From the NCBI GenBank assembly GCA_964597035.1, contig CAZQWM010000004.1, positions 1 through 64,000 of the forward strand: 64,000 nt of DNA, written 5' to 3'. Each line of letters begins with the position of its first letter. Position 1 is the first letter of the stretch. Below are positions 35,080 to 44,558 of this stretch, in pieces. The position numbers and the translations under genes are program-made. This DNA is from Fen-1362 sp964597035. Its GTDB lineage: Bacteria > Planctomycetota > Phycisphaerae > Sedimentisphaerales > Anaerobacaceae. The notes below the pieces were generated by a model that did no database searches, was not told the DNA's origin, and saw only the letters and a program-made list of their open reading frames with translations.

Positions 35080-36461
35080 CGCTTGGCCAACAGCTTTTTC
35101 CAGTAGCCGATTTGCTCTTTGGCCTGGGCCGATCCCGCGGCACCAGTTGTCGCATATTTCGCTGTGACGTTGGCAGCGCCGAGGGATTTATAAACGTCCA
35201 GCTTTACCGCCGGGCAATGCTTTTTCAATTCGGCCAGGTCAAGCTCGGCGAGTTTTTTACCACGTTTTTCGCAATATGATACGAGCCGGCCTACGATACC
35301 GTGTGCCTGCCGAAAAGGGACGCCCTTGCGGACAAGATACTCAGCGAGCGAGGTTGCATCGAGAAAGCCAGTGTCGAGACCGGCGTCAATTTTAGCCGTG
35401 TCGAACTTTGAATGCGAGACAATGGCGCTGGCCATATCGAGGCATCGGCTGGTCGTGTCGTAGGCGGCGAAAAGATGGACCTTGTCTTCCTGCAGGTCAC
35501 GGTTATAGCCGGACGGCTGGGCCTTGAGGATAGTTAAGATTCCCGTGAGGCAGCCGTAAACCCGACCGGTTTTGCCGCGAATAAGCTCGAGCGCGTCGGC
35601 GTTTCGCTTCTGCGGCATCATACTCGAAGAGGTGCAGAAGGCATCGTCGATTCGCAGAAAGCCGAATTCATTCGAGATGAAGATTATCCAGTCCTCGCTG
35701 AGCCGCGACAAATGAGTCATTATCATAGAACAGACAAAAACGAACTCAGCACAAAAGTCGCGGTCGCCGACGGCGTCGATGGAGTTGTAGCTCAGACCCG
35801 AAAAGCCGAGTTGCTTTGCGGTACCCTTTCTATCGAGTGGCAACGTCGAGCCGGCAATCGCACCGCAACCCAGCGGGGAGATATTTGCGAGGCGCTGGCA
35901 ATTATCGAACCGGACAAAATCCCGCTCAAGCTGCTCGACAAAGCTCAAAAGATATGCGGCGATAACAATCGGCTGGGCGCGCTGGAGGTGGGTATAAGCC
36001 GGCATAACATCATCGGCGTATTTGGCCGCCATCGCAACAAGGGCCTTCTGTAGCTTCGTGATTTGGGATTTCAGTATGTCAATCCGGTCTCGCATCCAAA
36101 GACGCAGGTCGGTTGTAACCTGGTCGTTTCGGCTTCGTCCGGTGTGGAGCTTTTTGGCAGGCTCGCCGATTTTTTTGACTAAGGCAGCTTCAATCACCAT
36201 ATGAATGTCTTCGTAAGCCGTATCGAATTTGAACTTGCCGGCGGCAATCTCCTTGTCTATCTTCAAAAGGCCACGTTTGATTTTTGCGAGGTCGCTTTTA
36301 GCAATCAGCTTTTGTTTCGCGAGCATCTTTGCGTGTGCGATTGAGCCGGCGATATCGTATTTGTACAGCCGTTTATCGATGCTCAGGGACTCGACGAAAT
36401 CGACCATAAGCTTATCCGGTAAACCGCTCAGGCGCTTTTCCCAGCTTTTTTGCTTTTTCAT
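35076..36461 (-). CDS. argH: Argininosuccinate lyase (intact copy)
   Basis: Cleaves argininosuccinate to arginine and fumarate, the last step of arginine synthesis. The 461-residue length is full. It has the fumarase/aspartase-superfamily signature SSSMMPQKRN (about residues 280-289), an active-site HTGRSRNDQV (about 105-114) and THLQRAQP (about 157-164). GGAG lies upstream of the ATG. The stop overlaps thiL by 4 nt. Its 5' part, from codon 296 upward, lies inside a 3,076-bp tandem duplication, so an identical ArgH N-terminus is encoded again at 38651-39537 as part of a chimeric gene. Arginine is also the PdaD substrate. Confidence 0.95.
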   Translation of the reverse strand: MKKQKSWEKRLSGLPDKLMVDFVESLSIDKRLYKYDIAGSIAHAKMLAKQKLIAKSDLAKIKRGLLKIDKEIAAGKFKFDTAYEDIHMVIEAALVKKIGEPAKKLHTGRSRNDQVTTDLRLWMRDRIDILKSQITKLQKALVAMAAKYADDVMPAYTHLQRAQPIVIAAYLLSFVEQLERDFVRFDNCQRLANISPLGCGAIAGSTLPLDRKGTAKQLGFSGLSYNSIDAVGDRDFCAEFVFVCSMIMTHLSRLSEDWIIFISNEFGFLRIDDAFCTSSSMMPQKRNADALELIRGKTGRVYGCLTGILTILKAQPSGYNRDLQEDKVHLFAAYDTTSRCLDMASAIVSHSKFDTAKIDAGLDTGFLDATSLAEYLVRKGVPFRQAHGIVGRLVSYCEKRGKKLAELDLAELKKHCPAVKLDVYKSLGAANVTAKYATTGAAGSAQAKEQIGYWKKLLAKR

Positions 36462-36486
36462 AAGTTTTGCTCCGAGAAAAAGAACC

Positions 36487-36504
36487 GGCGGGATAAAACC
36501 CGCC
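36487..36504 (-). terminator. Hairpin upstream of argH (copy 1)
   Basis: GGCGGG and CCCGCC form a 6-bp stem around an ATAAAA loop. On the minus strand it is followed by GGTTCTTTTTCTC. It could terminate the exported-protein unit just before argH, or be a dispersed palindrome. The identical element lies in copy 2 at 39563-39580. Confidence 0.45.
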
Positions 36505-36602
36505 CTACAAATTGTCGGGCAGATAATACGCCCCCGCGCTTAAGGTGTCAAGAATACCTGCAGGTTTTGCGAAACTCGCTTATTGAATTAGTATATGCTT
36601 TT

Positions 36603-36986
36603 TTACATCACCGGCCAGTTATAAGGGCAGACGCAAAGCCACTTATCGAGCAAAAGAGTCAGGTCGTAAACATCAACTATGCCGTCACTATTAAGGTCTG
36701 CCGGCAGGTCAGGGCCGCTCTCAAGCCAGTATTCAGTAAAGATTGTAAGCTCAGAAAAATTAATGAGACACAAGAACTCGCCGGGCCAGTAACCTCCGAG
36801 TATCTCATAATTGCCGCTTTCCGAATAACCGGCATCCGGCTGGCCGATTGCACCAACCACCTTATATTGCCCGCCGCTGCTTGTGGCGCCGCCGTCTATC
36901 GTGCTCCAGACAATCTGGTAATCCCCCCAGGCAGCCGACACAAAAACCAGAACCGCAAATATCAATATCAGTCGAGATAAATTCAT
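36603..36986 (-). CDS. Exported dockerin-like protein, copy 1
   Basis: A 127-residue protein with a signal peptide (MNLSRLILIFAVLVFVSAAWG) and a C-terminal dockerin-like calcium-binding repeat (DLNSDGIVDVYDLTLLLDKW), typical of planctomycete surface or secreted proteins. The middle (QYKVVGAIGQPDAGYSESGN) is a common short module of such proteins. ATG 36986 has a signal-peptide-type start and GGAGGC upstream. It lies 16 nt after the chimeric beta-helix gene. The sequence is identical to the copy at 39679-40062. Confidence 0.85.
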   Translation of the reverse strand: MNLSRLILIFAVLVFVSAAWGDYQIVWSTIDGGATSSGGQYKVVGAIGQPDAGYSESGNYEILGGYWPGEFLCLINFSELTIFTEYWLESGPDLPADLNSDGIVDVYDLTLLLDKWLCVCPYNWPVM

Positions 36987-37002
36987 CTCTTTGCCTCCTG
37001 TG

Positions 37003-39537
37003 TCACCAGCATGCCTGCCAGGCGTTTCCGTCATAAACCATCAGCTTATGAGTGGTGCTGTCCATATATACGTCACCTTCTGCCGGATTACTCGGCGCTG
37101 TTGACCGCGGCTGAACCCTCATCGCGTCATTTATGTGCAGAGCCCTTGCCGGACTCGTTGTTCCAATTCCGACTCGACTGTTTATGGTATCCACGTTTAC
37201 AATGCTCGCCGTCCCGTTCGCCTTGCGTATCTGAACCGCGGTTGAACTGTCCACGGGCGGAATTATATTAGAGGTCGCCATTTGAACCCATGACGTTTTG
37301 GTCGTTCCCATTGACTGCCAGAGCACATTATTAGTCCCGCTTGTCTGCCGATATAGTGTGCCGATTTCAGCGGGAACAACGAGATTATAAGGCGATAAAG
37401 TGCCGCTTAGAAAACCTGATGCTTTGGAAATCTGAGGCCAATTGAAGGTTGTAGGACCGGCCAGTATTATATTGCTGTTATCCCAAGAGAGCCAGCCAAC
37501 GGGACAAGCACCACCACAACCGCCCTTTATAATTAAAGAATAACCCTCTGTCGCGTTGAAAGTATTCCCGGAAAACTTGGCATAAGCCACTCCTCGAAGC
37601 GTGCAGGCATAGGCATCCGGAGAGGAATGATTAAACGTATTGCCAATTACATACCACTTGGAGGAGTCGGCCTCTGCGACACAATACAATCCCATCCCGT
37701 TAGGGGTAATAATTCGATTGCCTGAAATAATAATTTCACCAAACGCGTTCACAAATAAAATGCCATGCTCGATTCCGGCATTTCCGTCTGCAGCTCCTTC
37801 GATAATATTATTAGCAATCGTGATATCGTCCGGATAAACTATATATATTCCATAGCCGCCATTTTTCAACACATTGTTTGCGATGATAACATCGTCAGCA
37901 TGGCTTTGGAGAGTTCCATGAACAGAGATACAGGCGACTTTACCGACGTCCGTCTCGCAGCCGGGGTTGTCGATAATATTATTAGCAATAACCGCCCTCG
38001 GATGAGTAACAAATTCATCCTCATGGAATGGCTGATAACCTGGGTCGTAGGCTATCGCTCCCTCTGAGCGAAGAAAATTAACAGATGTTTGTCCATTAGA
38101 AATAACGTTACCCGTACATACAAAATTGTGCACAGATTTCACGACAATAGACGCAAATGCACATTGCTCGAAGTAATTGTTGGCTATGCGAACACCATTC
38201 CAGCGTGGATATACATGGATTGACGCAATATCATATTGATCGAAAAATTGTCCAATGCCGTAAAAGTAACATCCTTCAACTTCCAGAGTGCTTGAATTAT
38301 CTGCGGCCAGAAACATTCCGCCGGGTGACATCCCGTCCTCATAAGCAGGAACGTCAGCTATAAACTTGCAATTCGAAACTCGCATGAAACCGGGTTTATT
38401 AGGTTCTCCAGTTACTACCGTGAGAGCATCTGAGGGACGTCCGGGACGCCCTTCTGACATATGGGTGAACTCACAGTTGTCTATCAAAAACGTTCCACCG
38501 AAGTTCATTACATAAAAAGCATTGTTACGTGTATTTGTGAAGTGTGTATCCTGGACCTCAATTTTTTTCCCTGATTCAAGATATGCGGCAATAAGATGAG
38601 GCCAACGATTTACATCCTCAAAAGACTCTTTATTACCGTCAAGCGTCCCGCCGCGAATAAGCTCGAGCGCGTCGGCGTTTCGCTTCTGCGGCATCATACT
38701 CGAAGAGGTGCAGAAGGCATCGTCGATTCGCAGAAAGCCGAATTCATTCGAGATGAAGATTATCCAGTCCTCGCTGAGCCGCGACAAATGAGTCATTATC
38801 ATAGAACAGACAAAAACGAACTCAGCACAAAAGTCGCGGTCGCCGACGGCGTCGATGGAGTTGTAGCTCAGACCCGAAAAGCCGAGTTGCTTTGCGGTAC
38901 CCTTTCTATCGAGTGGCAACGTCGAGCCGGCAATCGCACCGCAACCCAGCGGGGAGATATTTGCGAGGCGCTGGCAATTATCGAACCGGACAAAATCCCG
39001 CTCAAGCTGCTCGACAAAGCTCAAAAGATATGCGGCGATAACAATCGGCTGGGCGCGCTGGAGGTGGGTATAAGCCGGCATAACATCATCGGCGTATTTG
39101 GCCGCCATCGCAACAAGGGCCTTCTGTAGCTTCGTGATTTGGGATTTCAGTATGTCAATCCGGTCTCGCATCCAAAGACGCAGGTCGGTTGTAACCTGGT
39201 CGTTTCGGCTTCGTCCGGTGTGGAGCTTTTTGGCAGGCTCGCCGATTTTTTTGACTAAGGCAGCTTCAATCACCATATGAATGTCTTCGTAAGCCGTATC
39301 GAATTTGAACTTGCCGGCGGCAATCTCCTTGTCTATCTTCAAAAGGCCACGTTTGATTTTTGCGAGGTCGCTTTTAGCAATCAGCTTTTGTTTCGCGAGC
39401 ATCTTTGCGTGTGCGATTGAGCCGGCGATATCGTATTTGTACAGCCGTTTATCGATGCTCAGGGACTCGACGAAATCGACCATAAGCTTATCCGGTAAAC
39501 CGCTCAGGCGCTTTTCCCAGCTTTTTTGCTTTTTCAT
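37003..39537 (-). CDS. Chimeric ArgH-beta-helix fusion gene formed by tandem duplication
   Basis: An intact 844-codon reading frame made by the duplication joint. Residues 1-293 are identical to argininosuccinate lyase, residues 294-296 (Ile-Arg-Gly) are encoded by the 9-bp microhomology, and residues 297-844 equal residues 318-865 of the exported beta-helix protein at 40079-42676. The ArgH part keeps the SSSMMPQKRN loop but lacks the C-terminal third, so lyase activity is unlikely. The beta-helix part lacks its signal peptide, so the product would stay in the cytoplasm. It inherits the argH ribosome-binding site and leader. It is followed by the dockerin-like gene 16 nt downstream. Whether it is expressed or stable is unknown; an assembly error must be ruled out. 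Confidence 0.85.
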   Translation of the reverse strand: MKKQKSWEKRLSGLPDKLMVDFVESLSIDKRLYKYDIAGSIAHAKMLAKQKLIAKSDLAKIKRGLLKIDKEIAAGKFKFDTAYEDIHMVIEAALVKKIGEPAKKLHTGRSRNDQVTTDLRLWMRDRIDILKSQITKLQKALVAMAAKYADDVMPAYTHLQRAQPIVIAAYLLSFVEQLERDFVRFDNCQRLANISPLGCGAIAGSTLPLDRKGTAKQLGFSGLSYNSIDAVGDRDFCAEFVFVCSMIMTHLSRLSEDWIIFISNEFGFLRIDDAFCTSSSMMPQKRNADALELIRGGTLDGNKESFEDVNRWPHLIAAYLESGKKIEVQDTHFTNTRNNAFYVMNFGGTFLIDNCEFTHMSEGRPGRPSDALTVVTGEPNKPGFMRVSNCKFIADVPAYEDGMSPGGMFLAADNSSTLEVEGCYFYGIGQFFDQYDIASIHVYPRWNGVRIANNYFEQCAFASIVVKSVHNFVCTGNVISNGQTSVNFLRSEGAIAYDPGYQPFHEDEFVTHPRAVIANNIIDNPGCETDVGKVACISVHGTLQSHADDVIIANNVLKNGGYGIYIVYPDDITIANNIIEGAADGNAGIEHGILFVNAFGEIIISGNRIITPNGMGLYCVAEADSSKWYVIGNTFNHSSPDAYACTLRGVAYAKFSGNTFNATEGYSLIIKGGCGGACPVGWLSWDNSNIILAGPTTFNWPQISKASGFLSGTLSPYNLVVPAEIGTLYRQTSGTNNVLWQSMGTTKTSWVQMATSNIIPPVDSSTAVQIRKANGTASIVNVDTINSRVGIGTTSPARALHINDAMRVQPRSTAPSNPAEGDVYMDSTTHKLMVYDGNAWQACW

Positions 39538-39562
39538 AAGTTTTGCTCCGAGAAAAAGAACC

Positions 39563-39580
39563 GGCGGGATAAAACCCGCC
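39563..39580 (-). terminator. Hairpin upstream of the chimeric gene (copy 2)
   Basis: Identical to the GGCGGG-ATAAAA-CCCGCC hairpin at 36487-36504, carried over by the duplication. Confidence 0.45.
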
Positions 39581-39678
39581 CTACAAATTGTCGGGCAGAT
39601 AATACGCCCCCGCGCTTAAGGTGTCAAGAATACCTGCAGGTTTTGCGAAACTCGCTTATTGAATTAGTATATGCTTTT

Positions 39679-40062
39679 TTACATCACCGGCCAGTTATAA
39701 GGGCAGACGCAAAGCCACTTATCGAGCAAAAGAGTCAGGTCGTAAACATCAACTATGCCGTCACTATTAAGGTCTGCCGGCAGGTCAGGGCCGCTCTCAA
39801 GCCAGTATTCAGTAAAGATTGTAAGCTCAGAAAAATTAATGAGACACAAGAACTCGCCGGGCCAGTAACCTCCGAGTATCTCATAATTGCCGCTTTCCGA
39901 ATAACCGGCATCCGGCTGGCCGATTGCACCAACCACCTTATATTGCCCGCCGCTGCTTGTGGCGCCGCCGTCTATCGTGCTCCAGACAATCTGGTAATCC
40001 CCCCAGGCAGCCGACACAAAAACCAGAACCGCAAATATCAATATCAGTCGAGATAAATTCAT
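39679..40062 (-). CDS. Exported dockerin-like protein, copy 2 (original position)
   Basis: The same 127-residue protein as at 36603-36986: signal peptide, QPDAGYSESGN module and a dockerin-like repeat (DLNSDGIVDVYDLTLLLDKW). In the ancestral order it follows the 865-residue beta-helix gene (16 nt gap), so the two probably form an operon of secreted proteins. The dockerin-like repeat may mediate calcium-dependent attachment. Confidence 0.85.
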   Translation of the reverse strand: MNLSRLILIFAVLVFVSAAWGDYQIVWSTIDGGATSSGGQYKVVGAIGQPDAGYSESGNYEILGGYWPGEFLCLINFSELTIFTEYWLESGPDLPADLNSDGIVDVYDLTLLLDKWLCVCPYNWPVM

Positions 40063-40078
40063 CTCTTTGCCTCCTGTG

Positions 40079-42676
40079 TCACCAGCATGCCTGCCAGGCG
40101 TTTCCGTCATAAACCATCAGCTTATGAGTGGTGCTGTCCATATATACGTCACCTTCTGCCGGATTACTCGGCGCTGTTGACCGCGGCTGAACCCTCATCG
40201 CGTCATTTATGTGCAGAGCCCTTGCCGGACTCGTTGTTCCAATTCCGACTCGACTGTTTATGGTATCCACGTTTACAATGCTCGCCGTCCCGTTCGCCTT
40301 GCGTATCTGAACCGCGGTTGAACTGTCCACGGGCGGAATTATATTAGAGGTCGCCATTTGAACCCATGACGTTTTGGTCGTTCCCATTGACTGCCAGAGC
40401 ACATTATTAGTCCCGCTTGTCTGCCGATATAGTGTGCCGATTTCAGCGGGAACAACGAGATTATAAGGCGATAAAGTGCCGCTTAGAAAACCTGATGCTT
40501 TGGAAATCTGAGGCCAATTGAAGGTTGTAGGACCGGCCAGTATTATATTGCTGTTATCCCAAGAGAGCCAGCCAACGGGACAAGCACCACCACAACCGCC
40601 CTTTATAATTAAAGAATAACCCTCTGTCGCGTTGAAAGTATTCCCGGAAAACTTGGCATAAGCCACTCCTCGAAGCGTGCAGGCATAGGCATCCGGAGAG
40701 GAATGATTAAACGTATTGCCAATTACATACCACTTGGAGGAGTCGGCCTCTGCGACACAATACAATCCCATCCCGTTAGGGGTAATAATTCGATTGCCTG
40801 AAATAATAATTTCACCAAACGCGTTCACAAATAAAATGCCATGCTCGATTCCGGCATTTCCGTCTGCAGCTCCTTCGATAATATTATTAGCAATCGTGAT
40901 ATCGTCCGGATAAACTATATATATTCCATAGCCGCCATTTTTCAACACATTGTTTGCGATGATAACATCGTCAGCATGGCTTTGGAGAGTTCCATGAACA
41001 GAGATACAGGCGACTTTACCGACGTCCGTCTCGCAGCCGGGGTTGTCGATAATATTATTAGCAATAACCGCCCTCGGATGAGTAACAAATTCATCCTCAT
41101 GGAATGGCTGATAACCTGGGTCGTAGGCTATCGCTCCCTCTGAGCGAAGAAAATTAACAGATGTTTGTCCATTAGAAATAACGTTACCCGTACATACAAA
41201 ATTGTGCACAGATTTCACGACAATAGACGCAAATGCACATTGCTCGAAGTAATTGTTGGCTATGCGAACACCATTCCAGCGTGGATATACATGGATTGAC
41301 GCAATATCATATTGATCGAAAAATTGTCCAATGCCGTAAAAGTAACATCCTTCAACTTCCAGAGTGCTTGAATTATCTGCGGCCAGAAACATTCCGCCGG
41401 GTGACATCCCGTCCTCATAAGCAGGAACGTCAGCTATAAACTTGCAATTCGAAACTCGCATGAAACCGGGTTTATTAGGTTCTCCAGTTACTACCGTGAG
41501 AGCATCTGAGGGACGTCCGGGACGCCCTTCTGACATATGGGTGAACTCACAGTTGTCTATCAAAAACGTTCCACCGAAGTTCATTACATAAAAAGCATTG
41601 TTACGTGTATTTGTGAAGTGTGTATCCTGGACCTCAATTTTTTTCCCTGATTCAAGATATGCGGCAATAAGATGAGGCCAACGATTTACATCCTCAAAAG
41701 ACTCTTTATTACCGTCAAGCGTCCCGCCGCGAATTCGCAGTGTATTAGCCCCCACAAAGTTTATCATTTGACCGTAATTTGTGGCTTTATGTTTAAGGAC
41801 GGCCCGGGGTGATAAATCCAGGCAGGTATCAATAGTTAGCCCCAGGTCGTTAAGCATATATGTTCCATCAGGCACATAGATTTGTCCGCCGGCCGCGGCG
41901 GTAATTGCAACAGCAAAGGCGTTGGTATCATCGGTTACACCATCGCCTGTGGCCCCGTATGTCTTAACATTATAAGATGACCTGCCCCAGTTGTAAGCCG
42001 CGTTCCAGTTGGCGGAATTGTCTTCAATGGCGGAATATCCTCCTGAGCCGTCGCTTTTTATAAAACCGTTCAACGAATCTTGAATTATCTTATTGTTATA
42101 CGCCGTATTCCAGTTGTTTGAGTTGCCGCCGGCGGATGTAATGACCCCGTCCACGTCAAGTTTTGTCGCGGGAACCGACGTGCCGATGCCAACGTTGCCC
42201 GTTATGCTGGAATACGTATTGTTATCAGAGATAATCCAGTCGGAGTCAGCACTAACAGGAACGTTTTTTGCGTAAAGTGCATAAGGCGTCGGAGTAATTG
42301 CCTGCCGGGGAATAAGAACGGTATATAAGTTGGGGTCGTTCAAATCTCCCGGGCGAACGCCGATTTCAATCCAGCGGGCGTCACCGTTGAAGGAGTTGGC
42401 GTCATTGAAATCCAATTCCACTATGAAATAACCGTCAATGACGTCCAGGTCAGGTTTGTTGATATCGTCGTTTAATTGATTGCCGCCAAATTCGGCGTCG
42501 AACAGCTTGAATTGCAGGTCGTAAAATCCGTCAGCCGGCTCATTTACGTCGATTAATCGTCCCTGGTAAGTAAAGGTCGTGCCAAGCGGTTCCGCGAAGC
42601 TAACGGGATTTAAACAGAAAATCACCGCAAAAAAAAACAGGAAATTTTCTGAAATTCGCGTGTAATTCATTTTCAC
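40079..42676 (-). CDS. Exported right-handed beta-helix protein with pectate-lyase-like core
   Basis: An 865-residue secreted protein. A signal peptide (about 1-28, ending SFAEP) is followed by a TFTYQGRLIDVNEPADGFYD module (about 33-140) and a GNVGIGTSVPATKLDVDG repeat unit. Next comes the pectate-lyase-3-type start NVKTYGATGDGVTDDTNAF (about 236-255) and a long parallel beta-helix rich in NN-I/V turns (about 260-690). The C-terminus carries another VGIGTTSPARALHIND unit and a YDGNAWQAC end, as in phage-tail-like and planctomycete surface proteins. It may bind or cleave polysaccharide; no catalytic residues can be assigned. Its last 548 codons are duplicated in the chimeric gene at 37003-39537. 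Confidence 0.88.
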   Translation of the reverse strand: MKMNYTRISENFLFFFAVIFCLNPVSFAEPLGTTFTYQGRLIDVNEPADGFYDLQFKLFDAEFGGNQLNDDINKPDLDVIDGYFIVELDFNDANSFNGDARWIEIGVRPGDLNDPNLYTVLIPRQAITPTPYALYAKNVPVSADSDWIISDNNTYSSITGNVGIGTSVPATKLDVDGVITSAGGNSNNWNTAYNNKIIQDSLNGFIKSDGSGGYSAIEDNSANWNAAYNWGRSSYNVKTYGATGDGVTDDTNAFAVAITAAAGGQIYVPDGTYMLNDLGLTIDTCLDLSPRAVLKHKATNYGQMINFVGANTLRIRGGTLDGNKESFEDVNRWPHLIAAYLESGKKIEVQDTHFTNTRNNAFYVMNFGGTFLIDNCEFTHMSEGRPGRPSDALTVVTGEPNKPGFMRVSNCKFIADVPAYEDGMSPGGMFLAADNSSTLEVEGCYFYGIGQFFDQYDIASIHVYPRWNGVRIANNYFEQCAFASIVVKSVHNFVCTGNVISNGQTSVNFLRSEGAIAYDPGYQPFHEDEFVTHPRAVIANNIIDNPGCETDVGKVACISVHGTLQSHADDVIIANNVLKNGGYGIYIVYPDDITIANNIIEGAADGNAGIEHGILFVNAFGEIIISGNRIITPNGMGLYCVAEADSSKWYVIGNTFNHSSPDAYACTLRGVAYAKFSGNTFNATEGYSLIIKGGCGGACPVGWLSWDNSNIILAGPTTFNWPQISKASGFLSGTLSPYNLVVPAEIGTLYRQTSGTNNVLWQSMGTTKTSWVQMATSNIIPPVDSSTAVQIRKANGTASIVNVDTINSRVGIGTTSPARALHINDAMRVQPRSTAPSNPAEGDVYMDSTTHKLMVYDGNAWQACW

Positions 42677-42901
42677 ACCCTCTTAAAAAGCAGCGATTAA
42701 TAAGCATTCACTGATTTCTCTAATCAGCGAAACACCCTTTTTAAAACGAAATCAGCGCTTTTTTACCTCCCCTTTAAAGTAATTTAACTAAAACAACTTT
42801 ATTATTATACCAACAAATATGCCACAAAGTCAAATAAAATTGCCATAACTTAACAAACCGGCTTTATGCGACAATAAGGGAATGATAAACTGGCAGGCGA
42901 T

Positions 42902-43132
42902 ATGAAACGCAGGTGCCCCGTATGCAAAAAGATTATTGACGCGGGTAGCGAGCGGCGCTGCCGAGAGGGGAGTTTCTTTCCTTTCTGCTCGCAGCGGTGC
43001 AAGCTGATAGACCTGGGCCGGTGGCTGGACGCGGAATACAAAATAGTCAGTAAACCGGGCGACGAAGACGTTGCGGATACCGGCGAGGGACCGACAGACG
43101 GGCATGAAAAACAAGCTGCCGAAGGGCTTTGA
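42902..43132 (+). CDS. yacG: DNA gyrase inhibitor YacG-like zinc protein
   Basis: A 76-residue zinc protein with the family pattern CPVCKK (residues 5-10) and FCSQRCKLIDLGRWLDAEYK (about 28-47). In E. coli YacG binds GyrB and inhibits gyrase. The C-terminal about 25 residues are acidic and variable. It stands alone, about 140 nt before the next membrane protein gene. Confidence 0.92.
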   Translation: MKRRCPVCKKIIDAGSERRCREGSFFPFCSQRCKLIDLGRWLDAEYKIVSKPGDEDVADTGEGPTDGHEKQAAEGL

Positions 43133-43271
43133 AAACACTGGACAACGCGAAAGAAGCTGGTGATAATACGTAATAAGAAGATATCCGAGATAATAAAGAT
43201 TGCTTCGTTTCGTTCGCAATGACAACCATCAATATGGACCGCGACAGGGTGCTATTTTGAAAGGGAGCAAA

Positions 43272-44558
43272 ATGGGCAACGAAAATCAAGTGAGTCAGAT
43301 TTTGGATGGCCTGCTTTTCCCGAAGATATTCCGCAGCTTTCGGATGGCCATTCAGCCAAGCAAGCTCATAATCGCACTGGGAATGATTGCAGTGATAGGC
43401 TTGACGGGATGGTTTATGGACCTGTTGTCCAAGTCGGTTGTCGCGACTCCGGGAACCGACAAAACGCAAACAGAGCTCCAGGTTTATATGATTGAACCGG
43501 AGCGGGTGGAGGCGTATACCGAAAGATACACCAGTGAGGAGGAATACACAGGGGTATTCACAACGCTGTGGCATTTCGGAGCGGACAGGTTCCACGGGGC
43601 TTTGAGCGAATTATTCGCGTTTAACCTGCCGGGAGTGCTGACCAACGTTGCGGAGTATATTATGGCGGTTCGGTGGGCGATGAATCACCACCCCATCTAC
43701 TGTGGAATTTTTGCGGTGATAAAGCTTTGCATCATCTGCATCGGTGGCGGTGCGATATGTCGAATCGCAGCGCTACAGTTTGCTCGTAATGAAAAACCGG
43801 GGATAACAGAAGCATTGAGATTCAGTTCCAAAAAATTTGTAAGCTTTTTTACGACACCATTGTTCCCCGTAGTAATAATTATATTAGCCGGCTTATGCAT
43901 ATTCCTGCTCGGCCTGGTGGCAAATATACCGTTTTTCGGTGAGCTGATAGCGGGGATACTTATGCCGTTGGCGCTACTTGGCGGAGCGCTTGTCGCGATT
44001 TTTGTGATAGGGACGATTGCTGGATTTAATCTGATGTATCCTGCGATTGCTTATGACGGCTCGGACAGTCTTGATGCCGTGAGCCGGTCTTTCAACTACA
44101 TATACGCCAGGCCGTGGCGGATGGGTCTTTACACCACGGCGACGATTGTCTATGGTGCGATATGCTATGTTTTTGTCCGCTTTTTTGCTTTTTTGCTGTT
44201 ATGGTCGACATATTTCGGTCTTCGGTTGGGGGCATGGGCTGACAGCTCAAAGGGTCTTACAGATAAGGTAATGGCAGTCTGGTCCGAGCCGAGCTTTGGG
44301 CGTCTGCTGGCATACTCAGCCAATGCGGGTAACTGGTCGGAATCAGCAGCAGCGTTTCTCGTTTATGTATTCGCGCTAATAATAGTCGGGCTGGTCGTGT
44401 CTTTTATAATCAGTTTCTACTTCTCAGCCAACACAGTTATATATGCCCTGATGCGCAACAAGGTCGACAACACGCCTCTCGAAGAGATTTATACGGAGCC
44501 GGAACAGACAAAGACGATACCAGCCGAAATCAAAGAGGAATCACCGGAATCTCAGTAA
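43272..44558 (+). CDS. Multi-pass membrane protein of unknown function
   Basis: A 428-residue protein with about six transmembrane helices (near 33-52, 140-165, 197-220, 228-257, 291-318 and 377-403) and a charged C-terminal tail rich in Glu and Pro. A periplasmic-looking loop lies at about 55-110. The family is not recognised. ATG 43272 has GGGAG just upstream; the longer frame upstream is unlikely. Confidence 0.7.
   Translation: MGNENQVSQILDGLLFPKIFRSFRMAIQPSKLIIALGMIAVIGLTGWFMDLLSKSVVATPGTDKTQTELQVYMIEPERVEAYTERYTSEEEYTGVFTTLWHFGADRFHGALSELFAFNLPGVLTNVAEYIMAVRWAMNHHPIYCGIFAVIKLCIICIGGGAICRIAALQFARNEKPGITEALRFSSKKFVSFFTTPLFPVVIIILAGLCIFLLGLVANIPFFGELIAGILMPLALLGGALVAIFVIGTIAGFNLMYPAIAYDGSDSLDAVSRSFNYIYARPWRMGLYTTATIVYGAICYVFVRFFAFLLLWSTYFGLRLGAWADSSKGLTDKVMAVWSEPSFGRLLAYSANAGNWSESAAAFLVYVFALIIVGLVVSFIISFYFSANTVIYALMRNKVDNTPLEEIYTEPEQTKTIPAEIKEESPESQ

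Larger units (their letters stand above)
35574..38649. repeat. Tandem direct duplication, copy 1 (3,076 bp)
   Basis: This unit runs from inside argH to the joint at 38650 and holds the 5' part of argH, the argH leader, one dockerin-like gene and the 3' part of the beta-helix gene. It is repeated head to tail at 38650-41725. The two copies look identical wherever I compared them. The unit is bounded by the 9-bp sequence GCCGCGAAT (35574-35582, 38650-38658 and 41726-41734). Confidence 0.95.
38650..41725. repeat. Tandem direct duplication, copy 2 (3,076 bp)
   Basis: The second copy of the unit at 35574-38649, starting at the GCCGCGAAT joint and ending before the third GCCGCGAAT at 41726. It restores the full beta-helix gene on its right side, while its left end is the novel joint. 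Confidence 0.95.

Noticed and set aside
39526..40056. Plus-strand open frame of 176 residues, also present at 36450-36980
   Set aside because: It is antisense to the dockerin-like gene and argH leader; its duplication follows from the tandem repeat.
35574..41725. Transposon or integron as the cause of the duplication
   Set aside because: There are no terminal inverted repeats, transposase, integrase or target-site duplications; the 9-bp microhomology explains the joint.
40079..42676. Prophage tail fibre
   Set aside because: The VGIGT units and beta-helix recall tail fibres, but a signal peptide, a dockerin-like partner and no phage genes nearby favour a secreted bacterial protein.
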